This document shows positions 43,293 to 52,238 of a DNA stretch of 64,000 bases, one piece after another. A program made the position numbers and the translations under genes. Every line of letters begins with the position of its first letter. The stretch's first letter is position 1. The DNA is taken from contig CALUDO010000001.1 in the NCBI GenBank assembly GCA_943914835.1, positions 185,515 to 249,514 on the forward strand. Reading direction: 5' to 3'. Source of the stretch: an uncultured Eremococcus sp. GTDB lineage: Bacteria; Bacillota; Bacilli; Lactobacillales; Aerococcaceae. The notes beneath the pieces were generated by a model. It saw only the letters and a list, made by a program, of their open reading frames with translations, ran no database searches and was not told the origin of the DNA.

Positions 43293-43345
43293 TAGATTGA
43301 CCTGATAAAGCTTAGAACCATCGCTTTGTAAGGCCTTTCTCAATT

Positions 43346-44620
43346 TTAGTTCTCTTGCTTACTTTGGATATTTTTGTAGATTGAAAGCAGGGTTTCTTCA
43401 TATTTGGAATTAGGATCTGCTTGAAAGAACTCGGCTTCTTGGAGGGCATCCGGAAGGTATTGTTGATGAATGAAGTGGCCTGGATAGTTATGGGGGTATT
43501 TGTAGCCAAGGCCGTGACCAAGTTTTTCAGCCCCTTGGTAGTGTGCATCTTTAAGATGATCGGGAACAGGGCCGACTTGACCTTGCTGAATAGCTGATAG
43601 GGCTTGGTCAATGGATTGAATGGCTGTGTTAGATTTGGGGCTTAGGGCCAGTTCAATGGTGGTTAGGGATAAAGGAAGACGAGCTTCAGGTAAACCTAAC
43701 TTTTCGGCAGCCGTTACAGCGGCCACTGTCCGTTCACAGGCCTGAGGGTTTCCAAGGCCGACATCTTCATAGGCGATGACTAGAAGACGACGACAGGCAA
43801 TTTGGATCTCTCCAGCTTCTAATAGAAGGGCGAGGTAGTAGAGGGCTGCGTTGACATCTGACCCTCGAATTGATTTTTGGAAGGCCGATATAAGGTCATA
43901 GTGACCATCTCCATCCCTATCATGTGCCATTCGCTTGTGTTGCAAACATTCTTCAGCAATCGCTTGGCTAATAGTAATTTGACCTTGGTCATTCGGTGGG
44001 GTAGATAAAACTGCAAGTTCAAGGGCGTTTAAAGCCCCACGAATATCTCCATGGCTGACATGGGCAAAGTGGTTTAATACATCCTCACTTATTTGAACGG
44101 GATAGCTAGCCAGACCCCGTTCTTCATCTTTAAGGGCAAGTTTAAGGCCCTCAACGACGGCATGACTTTCCAGGGGTTTTACTTGAAAGATTTGTAGCCG
44201 GCTGCGGATGGCCGGATTAATACTTATATATGGATTTTCGGTGGTTGCGCCTATTAAAATAATGCGTCCGTTCTCCAAGTGTGGAAGAAGGAAATCTTGT
44301 TTTACTTTATTTAAGCGATGAATTTCATCGAGCAAAAGAATGACAGTTCCAGACATTTTAGCTTCTTCAACAACGACTTCAAGATCTTTTTTAGAATCAG
44401 TTGCGGCATTGACTTGTCGAAAGGCGAATTGGGTAGATCCAGCTAAGGCGGAAGCAATGGATGTTTTCCCAGTACCAGGGGGGCCGTAGAGTATTATGGA
44501 GGTTAATCTTTGGGCGTCAACCATACGTCGGATGATCTTGCCAGGACCTAGTAGGTGGTCTTGGCCAAGGACTTCTTCAATTTTTCGTGGCCGCATACGG
44601 TAGGCAAGAGGTTTCTGCAT
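43346..44620 (-). CDS. rarA: Replication-associated recombination protein RarA (MgsA)
   Basis: 424-residue AAA+ ATPase of the clamp-loader type, acting at stalled replication forks. Opening MRPRKIEEVLGQDHLLGPGK; Walker A GPPGTGKTS; Walker B LLLDEIHR; sensor GATTENPY; arginine-finger region NPAIRSR; C-terminal MgsA tetramer domain (HYDLISAFQKSIRGSD; AYEDVGLGNPQA). Full length. The 6S RNA follows on the same strand. Confidence 0.97.
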   Translation of the reverse strand: MQKPLAYRMRPRKIEEVLGQDHLLGPGKIIRRMVDAQRLTSIILYGPPGTGKTSIASALAGSTQFAFRQVNAATDSKKDLEVVVEEAKMSGTVILLLDEIHRLNKVKQDFLLPHLENGRIILIGATTENPYISINPAIRSRLQIFQVKPLESHAVVEGLKLALKDEERGLASYPVQISEDVLNHFAHVSHGDIRGALNALELAVLSTPPNDQGQITISQAIAEECLQHKRMAHDRDGDGHYDLISAFQKSIRGSDVNAALYYLALLLEAGEIQIACRRLLVIAYEDVGLGNPQACERTVAAVTAAEKLGLPEARLPLSLTTIELALSPKSNTAIQSIDQALSAIQQGQVGPVPDHLKDAHYQGAEKLGHGLGYKYPHNYPGHFIHQQYLPDALQEAEFFQADPNSKYEETLLSIYKNIQSKQEN

Positions 44621-44739
44621 AAGAATATCCTTTCCTTATAAAGTATATACCCCATTAGTATACTAAAATTATTAGACATTGGAAATGGACCCTTGGTATG
44701 GGTGACCAGTCTGATGTATAATAAAGAGCGATGAGTAAC

Positions 44740-44767
44740 TTGTAAACATTCAAATAAATGTTATAAT
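44740..44767 (+). promoter_or_regulatory. Promoter of the yrvO-mnmA operon
   Basis: TTGTAA (44740-44745) and TATAAT (44762-44767) at 16-base spacing with TGT before the -10. Confidence 0.8.
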
Positions 44768-44798
44768 GTTTTAGTTAATCGAGGAAGGAGACACCCCT

Positions 44799-45935
44799 AT
44801 GACTTATTTGGATTATGCAGCAACGTCACCTCTTAGGGAGGAAGTCCTAGAAATAGTAACCCACCACTTGGGTGAGACCTTTGGAAATCCTTCGTCCACG
44901 TATGGTCCAGGTAAGTCTGCTAAGCTGGCTCTCTTAAAAGGAAGGCGAGAATTTGCTGACACTTTCGATGTAGACGTTAATGACATCTATTTTACTTCTG
45001 GGGCGACAGAGGCAAATAATTGGGCGATTCAAAGCCAAGCCTACCAAGCCCGTCGCTTGGGTAAGGGCAATCATATTGTGGCTACCGCCATCGAACATCC
45101 TTCTGTAGCTAAAGTCTTGGCTCATCTGGAGGAAGATAGTTTTGAAGTTACCTATCTTAATCCTAATCAAGAAGGAGAAATTTTGCCTGAAGATTTTTTG
45201 GCAGCGAGTCGGGCTACAACTATTGGGTGGGTTGCCATGGCTGTCAATAATGAATTGGGGACTATCTTACCGGTCTTTGACCTTGGCGTCCTGGCTGAAC
45301 AAAGAGGTTATTGGTTTCATGTAGATACTGTTCAAGCTGTAGGCCATTTGAATTGGGATTTTGCCTCCCTAAAAGCGACCTCATTTGTGGGTTCGGGTCA
45401 TAAATTCTATGCCCCAAAAGGGGTGGGATTCCTGATTTATCGTCCTTTTGATTCCAAGATGACTTTGTTACCTCTCTTGCATGGAGGCGGGCAAGAGCGA
45501 CACAAACGATCTGGAACAGAAAATGTCCCTTACATTATAGGAATGACCAAGGCGCTTGTCTTGATGCAAGAAGAATTGGACGAACTCGCTGATAGACATA
45601 AAGTCTTGAAAGATTATCTTTTAAAAGAGCTGGACAAGACAGGCCTTCATTATGAATTGAATGGATCTAAAGGGGACCAAGTAGACTATATTACCTCCAT
45701 ATGGATTAAAGGCATACCTGCTTCTCTTATTTTGATTCAAATGGATATGGCTGGCATCTATGTATCTGCAGGATCAGCTTGTTCTGCCGGATCAGTACAA
45801 CCATCAGCGGTACTCAAGGCTTATTATCCCAATCAGTCAGACAGGTGGGCTGAATCTATTCGAATTTCTTTCGGACGGACTACCCAAAAAGAAGATATTG
45901 ATGCTTTTATTAAGGTATTGTCACAAATAAAATAG
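44799..45935 (+). CDS. yrvO: Cysteine desulfurase paired with MnmA (YrvO type)
   Basis: 378-residue PLP-dependent NifS/IscS-like enzyme. PLP lysine in VGSGHKFYAPKG; catalytic Cys in SAGSACSAGS; ATEANNWAI and HVDTVQAVGH are further signatures. In Bacillus YrvO supplies sulfur directly to MnmA for s2U34; the same pairing is seen here, with a DUF1831 gene between them. AAGGAG precedes ATG 44799. Confidence 0.95.
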   Translation: MTYLDYAATSPLREEVLEIVTHHLGETFGNPSSTYGPGKSAKLALLKGRREFADTFDVDVNDIYFTSGATEANNWAIQSQAYQARRLGKGNHIVATAIEHPSVAKVLAHLEEDSFEVTYLNPNQEGEILPEDFLAASRATTIGWVAMAVNNELGTILPVFDLGVLAEQRGYWFHVDTVQAVGHLNWDFASLKATSFVGSGHKFYAPKGVGFLIYRPFDSKMTLLPLLHGGGQERHKRSGTENVPYIIGMTKALVLMQEELDELADRHKVLKDYLLKELDKTGLHYELNGSKGDQVDYITSIWIKGIPASLILIQMDMAGIYVSAGSACSAGSVQPSAVLKAYYPNQSDRWAESIRISFGRTTQKEDIDAFIKVLSQIK

Positions 45936-45968
45936 ACATGATAATTAATGAGAAGAGGAGTAATTGCA

Positions 45969-46310
45969 ATGGCATTTAAGAATACAGCAAAAGTTATAGG
46001 CCTGGACCGTAGTTTTCAAGTGAGCCCAGAGGCTAGACCCTATACCTTGAGGGATAACGGCTTTGTCAATACTAAGGGAGGAAACTTCCAATATAAACGA
46101 GATATGACGAATGAATCAAATCAAGAATTTGTTTTAAAGGTCACTGTCGATAGTCAACTGGAGGGCTTAAAAATATCAACTGTTAATGGGACAGGTCTTC
46201 AGTCCGTGAATATTAGTCTTTTGAAGGATAATGACATGTTATTAGAGAAGGTTAATTTTATCTTTGATGGCTTTGTTGATCGGAAGGTTCTAGTTGAAGT
46301 GAATGAATAA
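45969..46310 (+). CDS. DUF1831-family protein
   Basis: 113 residues, mostly beta, no cysteine. It matches the Lactobacillales family often found between the desulfurase and mnmA (start AFKNTAKVIGLDRSFQVSPE; middle GGNFQYKRDM). Its function is unknown; the location suggests a part in sulfur transfer or tRNA thiolation. ATG 45969 has GAGGAG upstream; the frame extension to 45948 overlaps that site. Confidence 0.82.
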   Translation: MAFKNTAKVIGLDRSFQVSPEARPYTLRDNGFVNTKGGNFQYKRDMTNESNQEFVLKVTVDSQLEGLKISTVNGTGLQSVNISLLKDNDMLLEKVNFIFDGFVDRKVLVEVNE

Positions 46311-46324
46311 AGGAAGGGGATTAC

Positions 46325-47446
46325 ATGACCCAAACAAAGAAAAAAGTTATCGTCGGTATGAGTGGGGGGGTTGATTCCTCTGTAGCGGCCTTACTCTTAA
46401 AAGAAGCTGGTTACGATGTCGTGGGGCTATTTATGAAAAATTGGGATGATACTGATGAAAATGGGGTTTGTACGGCTACAGAGGACTATGAGGATGTCGC
46501 CCTAGTTGCTGAATCGATTGGTATTCCCTATTATTCAGTAAATTTCGAAAAGGAATATTGGGACCGAGTATTTGAATACTTTCTCGCCGAATATCGGGCC
46601 GGTCGGACCCCTAACCCGGACGTAATGTGTAATAAGGAAATTAAGTTTAAGGCCTTCTTAGATTATGCTATGCAATTAGGGGCCGATTATATTGCCATGG
46701 GCCATTATGCTCAAGTTGAACGAGATGACCAGGGAGTCGTCCATCTCTTACGTGGTTTGGATGATAATAAAGACCAAACCTATTTCTTAAGTCAACTTTC
46801 TCAAGACCAATTACAAAAGGTCCTCTTTCCCTTGGGACATCTACAGAAAAAAGAGGTCCGTCAAATTGCCGCTAAGGCTGGCTTGGCAACGGCTAAGAAG
46901 AAGGATTCTACAGGCGTTTGCTTTATTGGAGAACGAAATTTTAATGACTTTCTATCGAATTATCTGCCCAATAAACCCGGGAAGATGATGACCTTGGATG
47001 GAGAAGTCAAAGGCGATCATATGGGGCTTATGTATTATACTATTGGACAACGGCATGGTTTAGGTATTGGTGGTGGTGGCGAATCTAATGAGCCTTGGTT
47101 TGTAATAGGCAAAAACCTAGAAAGCGCCATCCTCTATGTTGGTCAGGGATACCATCATCCAAACCTTTATTCAGATTATTTAGACGCTTCTCAAATTCAT
47201 TTCACATCTGACCAAGCCAAAGACCAAGAATTTGAGTGCACAGCTAAGTTTAGATATCGGCAGAAGGATGTTAAAGTCAAAGTTGTACTTAACGATGATC
47301 AAACAGCCGCTCGTGTCTACTTTGATCAACCAGTTCGGGCCATCACTCCGGGACAAGCAGTGGTTTTCTATGATGGCTTAGAGTGCCTAGGCGGGGGGCT
47401 TATTGATGCGGCCTATAGTGCAGCGGGCAAACGTCAATATGTATAA
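46325..47446 (+). CDS. mnmA: tRNA 2-thiouridylase MnmA
   Basis: Installs s2U34 in the wobble position of tRNA-Lys, -Glu and -Gln. 373 residues: PP-loop GMSGGVDSSV (11-20), catalytic C102 in NPDVMCNKEIKF, and the persulfide-accepting Cys in DSTGVCFIGER (about 200). AAAGGAAGGGG precedes ATG 46325. Last gene of the yrvO operon; terminator at 47499. Confidence 0.98.
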   Translation: MTQTKKKVIVGMSGGVDSSVAALLLKEAGYDVVGLFMKNWDDTDENGVCTATEDYEDVALVAESIGIPYYSVNFEKEYWDRVFEYFLAEYRAGRTPNPDVMCNKEIKFKAFLDYAMQLGADYIAMGHYAQVERDDQGVVHLLRGLDDNKDQTYFLSQLSQDQLQKVLFPLGHLQKKEVRQIAAKAGLATAKKKDSTGVCFIGERNFNDFLSNYLPNKPGKMMTLDGEVKGDHMGLMYYTIGQRHGLGIGGGGESNEPWFVIGKNLESAILYVGQGYHHPNLYSDYLDASQIHFTSDQAKDQEFECTAKFRYRQKDVKVKVVLNDDQTAARVYFDQPVRAITPGQAVVFYDGLECLGGGLIDAAYSAAGKRQYV

Positions 47447-47498
47447 TTAAAGCGAGCCTTTAACTTAAATTATGAATGATGTATATTTTTTTAGGAAA

Positions 47499-47527
47499 GC
47501 TAGCACCCTGAGGGTGCTAGCTATTTT
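47499..47527 (+). terminator. Intrinsic terminator of mnmA
   Basis: GCTAGCACC-CTGA-GGGTGCTAGC followed by TATTTTTAG. Confidence 0.92.
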
Positions 47528-47570
47528 TAGTGGGGAACTTTGTGAAAAATAAGTTAATTTTTTATAAACG

Positions 47571-47599
47571 TTTACATATTTGGGTGTTACCCGTATAAT
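47571..47599 (+). promoter_or_regulatory. Promoter of the antiporter-family gene
   Basis: TTTACA (47571-47576) and TATAAT (47594-47599) at an ideal 17-base spacing. Confidence 0.9.
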
Positions 47600-47679
47600 T
47601 AGAAAGAGATGAAGGTGTATCAAGCTAAAGACTCCAAAAAATTATAAGTTATTAAATAAATATAAAGGAAGGTGAGCGG

Positions 47680-48996
47680 ATGATTGTGACAAATGCGGTT
47701 GTCTTATCAGTTTTGATTCTGGCAATCTTGAGTTTACTTAAATTGCCTGTTTTTTTTGCTCTTTTGATTGCGGCTATCGTAGCAGGTATTTCTGGAGGAT
47801 TATCCCTGACCGATACCATGTCCCTCTTTGTGGATGGGATGGGGGAGAATGCGAACACAGCCTTATCCTATATCCTACTAGGAGCCCTGGCTTACACCAT
47901 TAATAAGAGTGGTGCAGCGGCAGTGATGTCTAGAGCTATTGCCAATGTGGTCAAAGGCCACAAGCTTATTCTAGCTTTAATTATTGTTCTAGTATCTATC
48001 GCTTCCCAAACTATAGTTCCCGTTCATATCGCCTTTATACCTATCCTGATTCCACCCTTATTAGCTTTGATGAATGATATGAAGATGGACCGTCGGATGG
48101 CGGCTATTGCCTTTGCATTTGGATTGAAGGCTACTTATATAATGGTTCCTTTTGGCTTTGGGGGCATCTTTCAAGGGGTAGTGAAGGACTCCGTTAATAG
48201 TGCGGGTCTGAATGTAGCATTATCTGATATCTGGAAGTATGTATGGCCCATTGGTTTAGCTATGGGGATTGGTATGGTAATCGGTCTGCTTGTTTTTGCT
48301 AAAGACCGTGATTACGATCCAAAGTTAACCCATCAAGCAGGTCTGGTCGGGGAATTTCATCATAGCCCCTCCCATATTAAACGTGATCATTGGATGACTT
48401 TACTCGCAGGAATTCTCACGCTTTTGGTTCAATTGGTGACTGGATCGCTTCCTTTAGGAGCTTTGTTAGCTTTGATTTTTCTAGTTATGACCCGTGTGGT
48501 TGATTGGGATGAAACTCAAGAGATGATCCAAGGAGGAATAGACCTCATGGGATATATAGCTTTTGTTATGCTGATAGCGACAGGTTATTCCAATGTCATT
48601 AATAATACCGGTGCAATTGACCAATTAGTCACTTCGACAGTCTCCATCATTGGAGGGTCTCAATGGCTTGGGGCCAGTTTAATGGTCTTGCTGGGATTGT
48701 TGATTACCTTGGGTGTTGGTTCTTCTTTCGGAACTATTCCTATTATTGCTGCCCTCTATGTTCCTTTAGCTCAAGAATTAAATTTCTCCCTATCAGCCAC
48801 CGTGCTTTTGATCGTAGCAGCTGGAGCCCTGGGAGATGCAGGATCACCTGCTTCAGACACAACTTTAGGTCCTACAGCTGGTTTGAATGCAGATGGTCAG
48901 CATGACCATATTTGGGATACGGTCGTTCCCCAATCCTTATGCTATAACATTCCGATTATCTTGATTACAATTCTTGCTGCTATTTGGATGTCTTAG
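47680..48996 (+). CDS. Na+/H+ antiporter-family membrane protein (NhaC-like)
   Basis: 438 residues with about 11 hydrophobic helices. The VNGLSL-like N-domain and the later SFGTIPIIAALYVPL and GDAGSPASDTTLGPTAGL segments match the Na+/H+ antiporter family (N-terminal and NhaC-like domains). It may exchange sodium for protons, but some members transport amino acids or organic acids, so the substrate is open. AAAGGAAGGTGAG precedes ATG 47680. Confidence 0.84.
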   Translation: MIVTNAVVLSVLILAILSLLKLPVFFALLIAAIVAGISGGLSLTDTMSLFVDGMGENANTALSYILLGALAYTINKSGAAAVMSRAIANVVKGHKLILALIIVLVSIASQTIVPVHIAFIPILIPPLLALMNDMKMDRRMAAIAFAFGLKATYIMVPFGFGGIFQGVVKDSVNSAGLNVALSDIWKYVWPIGLAMGIGMVIGLLVFAKDRDYDPKLTHQAGLVGEFHHSPSHIKRDHWMTLLAGILTLLVQLVTGSLPLGALLALIFLVMTRVVDWDETQEMIQGGIDLMGYIAFVMLIATGYSNVINNTGAIDQLVTSTVSIIGGSQWLGASLMVLLGLLITLGVGSSFGTIPIIAALYVPLAQELNFSLSATVLLIVAAGALGDAGSPASDTTLGPTAGLNADGQHDHIWDTVVPQSLCYNIPIILITILAAIWMS

Positions 48997-49027
48997 AATC
49001 AGTAATACTGATCGCTGTAATGAATAT

Positions 49028-49062
49028 GTGCCCCATCTATATCTAGGTGGGGCACTGTATTT
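49028..49062 (+). terminator. Probable terminator of the antiporter gene
   Basis: GTGCCCCA and TGGGGCAC (49028-49054) form a strong stem, but the T tail is poor (TGTATTTA). Confidence 0.7.
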
Positions 49063-49161
49063 ACTATTGGCATTATATTTATTAGAGAATTTGTTAACTT
49101 TCCTATTAAGACCAATGGGTGTATGATATATTGGAAACCGGACTAGAAAGGGGATGGATTA

Positions 49162-51606
49162 ATGGATTCAAAAGAAGAACGGATAGTTGGACAAGTCGAT
49201 TTGATTATCTTTGAGAATCCCAGAAATTACTATAAGGTTGTTTCCTTGAAAGTTGATCCTGAATCTTCTTCCCTTTTTCTAGATGATCATCTGACTATAA
49301 CAGGACAAATGGCGAGTCTACAGGAGGATACCACTTATGAATTTTATGGTTTTGTGACCAATCATCCTAAGTATGGTCAGCAATTCCAAGTCAGTCGTTA
49401 CCAACAAGTAAGGCCATCTAGCGAGGAAGGCTTAGTCGATTATTTATCAAGTCAACGTTTTAAGGGCATTGGTCCAGTCTTAGCAGAACGCATTGTGGAA
49501 CAAATTGGCTTGAATGCGATTGATGAAATCATTGCTAATCCGACTGTCTTAAACTCAATTCAAGGTTTGCGTAAGGAAGTGGGGGAGGCCCTTCATGAAT
49601 CCCTTTTAGAAAGCCAGGGAACGGAACGAATATTCATGCAGTTGAACCAGTGGGGATTTGGACCTAGATTGTCAGAAAAAATCTACCAGCAATATGAATC
49701 CAAGACCATTGAGGTTATTAGAGAGAATCCTTATCACCTGGTAGAAACAATTGATGGGGTAGGTTTCAATAAGGCAGATTCCTTAGCTGCAGACCTTGGC
49801 TTTGAGTCAGATGCTCAAGAACGCTTGATAGCAGGCCTCTATACAGCTGTTACCCAAACTTGCCAAGACGAGGGAGATACTTATTTAGAAGAAGACCAAA
49901 CTCTCAGAAAGGGACAAGATATATTAGAAAAAGCGCGTCCAGACTTAATTGACCAGGTAGCTTTAGAGGATGCCTTACAAGTCGCTCTTAAAGATAGACA
50001 CCTGGTTCGCTTGGACACTGGCATTATGATTCCCTCCCTTTATGTTGCTGAAACAAATATCGCCCGTCGAATGAGAGAGTATATGAAATATGAGGCTGTT
50101 GACCGTCATGCACCAGAGGAGATTGACCAGGCCTTAAATCAAGTGGTTAAACAAACAGGAATTCACTATGATGATTCTCAGGTTGCAGCGATTAAACGGA
50201 GTTTAACCTCGCCCTTATCTATTATTACAGGAGGGCCCGGTACAGGGAAGACGACCTTAATCAATGCGGTTATTCAGGTCCATGCCTACCTGAATGAATA
50301 TGATTTGGGCGACCTAGCTAAGCATCCGAGTGAATCACCTATTCGTTTAGCCGCACCGACGGGGCGGGCGGCTAAACGAATGGAAGAAACTACGGGACTG
50401 CCTGCTATGACGATCCATCGCCTGATTGGGTACAGCTTAGGAAATTCATTTGAAGACTTTGTTAGCCAGGAATTAGATGGTTCCCTCCTGATTGTGGATG
50501 AGATGTCTATGGTAGATACCTGGCTCATGAATTGGTTAATTCAGGCGATTCCTTATCATATGCAAGTCATTCTCGTTGGGGACCGGGACCAGTTGCCATC
50601 TGTAGGCCCAGGTCGGGTCTTTGCTGATATGATTGAATCACAAGAGATTGCAACGACAATTTTAAAGACGGTCTATCGGCAAGAAGAGGGGTCTTCCATT
50701 GTGGCCTTGGCCCATCAAATTCGTCAGGGTTGTCTGCCTGAAGATCTCTTAAAGAAACAGGGCGATAGATCTTTTATACCCCGCAAGTCTAGTGATATCG
50801 TTGATTCAATCCAACAAATTGTTAGCCTAGCCCAGGCTAAAGGTTATACAGCCCGAACCATGCAGGTCTTAGCCCCAATGTATAAGGGGCGGGCGGGAAT
50901 TAATCAGCTTAACCAAATGCTCCAAGGCCTACTGAACCCACCAGCTGCCAATAAAGAAGAGTACCATTATTTTGACCAGATTTTCCGCGAAGGGGATAAG
51001 GTTTTGCAGTTGGTGAATAATAGTGAGGACCAAGTCTATAACGGAGACATTGGTGAGATAGTGGAAATTGTTCCCAAAACAATGACCGAATCTAAGGACT
51101 ACGAGATTATTGTTGATTTTGACGGCCTGTCTTTAACCTATAAGGGGACTGATCTAAATCAATTAACCTTGGCTTATTGTATGTCTATCCATAAGTCCCA
51201 GGGTAGCGAATACCCCTTAGTCATTCTACCTATGGTGAGAGAGTATTACCGTATGTTACGAAGGGATATCCTATATACTGCTGTTACACGAGCTCAATCC
51301 AGCTTAATCCTTTTGGGAGACCCAGCAGCCTATGATCAGGCCGTGAGTCAAGCCAACCGTATTCGGTCGACCTTTCTTAAAGATCTATTGAAGGTGGCCT
51401 TTGAAGAAGAAGCCAAGAATAATAGTGAAGAAGCTAGAGATGATCAAGAAACTTGGGCCCCAGTTAGTTTGGATGTCAAGGATCATGAAAATGAAGCGCT
51501 GGTTAAGGAAGAAGATGAACTCTATCAACAAACAAAATATATTTTGACCTTAGATAATTATTTATCCATTGACCCTATGATTGGTATGGATGGTATTCAA
51601 CCCTAG
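49162..51606 (+). CDS. recD2: RecD2 (YrrC) DNA helicase
   Basis: 814-residue 5'-3' superfamily 1 helicase that works without RecBC. N-terminal OB-like and helix-hairpin-helix modules (FKGIGPVLAERIVEQ; LVETIDGVGFNKAD), Walker A GGPGTGKTT at about 356-364, Walker B LLIVDEMSMVD, motif III VGDRDQLPSVGPG, SH3-like insert and the C-terminal motif LAYCMSIHKSQGSEYP. The last 70 residues are acidic and variable. It takes part in replication-fork and repair work. AAAGGGGATGG precedes ATG 49162. Confidence 0.97.
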   Translation: MDSKEERIVGQVDLIIFENPRNYYKVVSLKVDPESSSLFLDDHLTITGQMASLQEDTTYEFYGFVTNHPKYGQQFQVSRYQQVRPSSEEGLVDYLSSQRFKGIGPVLAERIVEQIGLNAIDEIIANPTVLNSIQGLRKEVGEALHESLLESQGTERIFMQLNQWGFGPRLSEKIYQQYESKTIEVIRENPYHLVETIDGVGFNKADSLAADLGFESDAQERLIAGLYTAVTQTCQDEGDTYLEEDQTLRKGQDILEKARPDLIDQVALEDALQVALKDRHLVRLDTGIMIPSLYVAETNIARRMREYMKYEAVDRHAPEEIDQALNQVVKQTGIHYDDSQVAAIKRSLTSPLSIITGGPGTGKTTLINAVIQVHAYLNEYDLGDLAKHPSESPIRLAAPTGRAAKRMEETTGLPAMTIHRLIGYSLGNSFEDFVSQELDGSLLIVDEMSMVDTWLMNWLIQAIPYHMQVILVGDRDQLPSVGPGRVFADMIESQEIATTILKTVYRQEEGSSIVALAHQIRQGCLPEDLLKKQGDRSFIPRKSSDIVDSIQQIVSLAQAKGYTARTMQVLAPMYKGRAGINQLNQMLQGLLNPPAANKEEYHYFDQIFREGDKVLQLVNNSEDQVYNGDIGEIVEIVPKTMTESKDYEIIVDFDGLSLTYKGTDLNQLTLAYCMSIHKSQGSEYPLVILPMVREYYRMLRRDILYTAVTRAQSSLILLGDPAAYDQAVSQANRIRSTFLKDLLKVAFEEEAKNNSEEARDDQETWAPVSLDVKDHENEALVKEEDELYQQTKYILTLDNYLSIDPMIGMDGIQP

Positions 51607-51617
51607 GAGGGATTTGC

Positions 51618-52166
51618 GTGTTAGAAAGACGTTTAGTTCATTATAAGGATTTATCAACGACTGATTTGTCCTTTGTTAAAGATTTATATCTTGAGTCTTT
51701 TCCAGAAGCGGAATTAATTCCGTGGGCAGAAATGGAAACCATGTTTGATCAAGATTATGCCCACTTATTTGTCTTTTATAATGAAGATGAACCGATTGCC
51801 TTTGTATCGGGCTTGGTCTCCAAGAGTCATTTCTATGTGAATTACTTGGCTGTTTCAAATCAACACCAATCTAAGGGCTATGGGAGTTTGATTCTTAAAC
51901 TTGTAGATGATTATTTTCCTGGTCGAGACTTGGTCCTAGAAATCGAACCCTTAGACAAGGCCAGCAATAACTATTCTCAACGTGTCAAACGTTGGCAATT
52001 TTACCAACGTAATGGCTTCAAGACTTCCCCCTACCAAACCCAAATGAATGGTCTCAATCTTGATTTGATAATTAAGGGAGAGGCTAATATTCATGCAGAT
52101 GAAATCTATAAATTAGTTAACCAACAATCACAAGCCTTGGATGAAATACCTATTATAGAAAAGTAA
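51618..52166 (+). CDS. GNAT-family N-acetyltransferase
   Basis: 182 residues. VNYLAVSNQHQSKGYGSLIL is the acetyl-CoA-binding block and KRWQFYQRNGFKTSP a typical GNAT C-terminal strand. GTG 51618 is preceded by AGGAGGG. It lies 11 bases after recD2 and is probably co-transcribed with it. Substrate unknown. Confidence 0.85.
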   Translation: MLERRLVHYKDLSTTDLSFVKDLYLESFPEAELIPWAEMETMFDQDYAHLFVFYNEDEPIAFVSGLVSKSHFYVNYLAVSNQHQSKGYGSLILKLVDDYFPGRDLVLEIEPLDKASNNYSQRVKRWQFYQRNGFKTSPYQTQMNGLNLDLIIKGEANIHADEIYKLVNQQSQALDEIPIIEK

Positions 52167-52170
52167 ACAA

Positions 52171-52230
52171 AAATACCCCTCACAACGAGCTTAGCTTCTC
52201 AGGCAAAGCCAGGTTTTTTAGGGGTATTTA
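52171..52230. terminator. Bidirectional terminator between convergent genes
   Basis: AAATACCCCT (52171-52180) and AGGGGTATTT (52220-52229) enclose a partly paired loop; A/T runs flank both sides. Confidence 0.85.
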
Positions 52231-52238
52231 TTCTTAGT

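Noticed and set aside
43312..43611. Minus-strand frame of 99 codons overlapping the rarA end
   Set aside because: It overlaps the conserved RarA C-terminus in another frame and has no ribosome site.
44717..44722. Extra TATAAT upstream of yrvO
   Set aside because: No matching -35; the element at 44740-44767 is better and closer to the gene.
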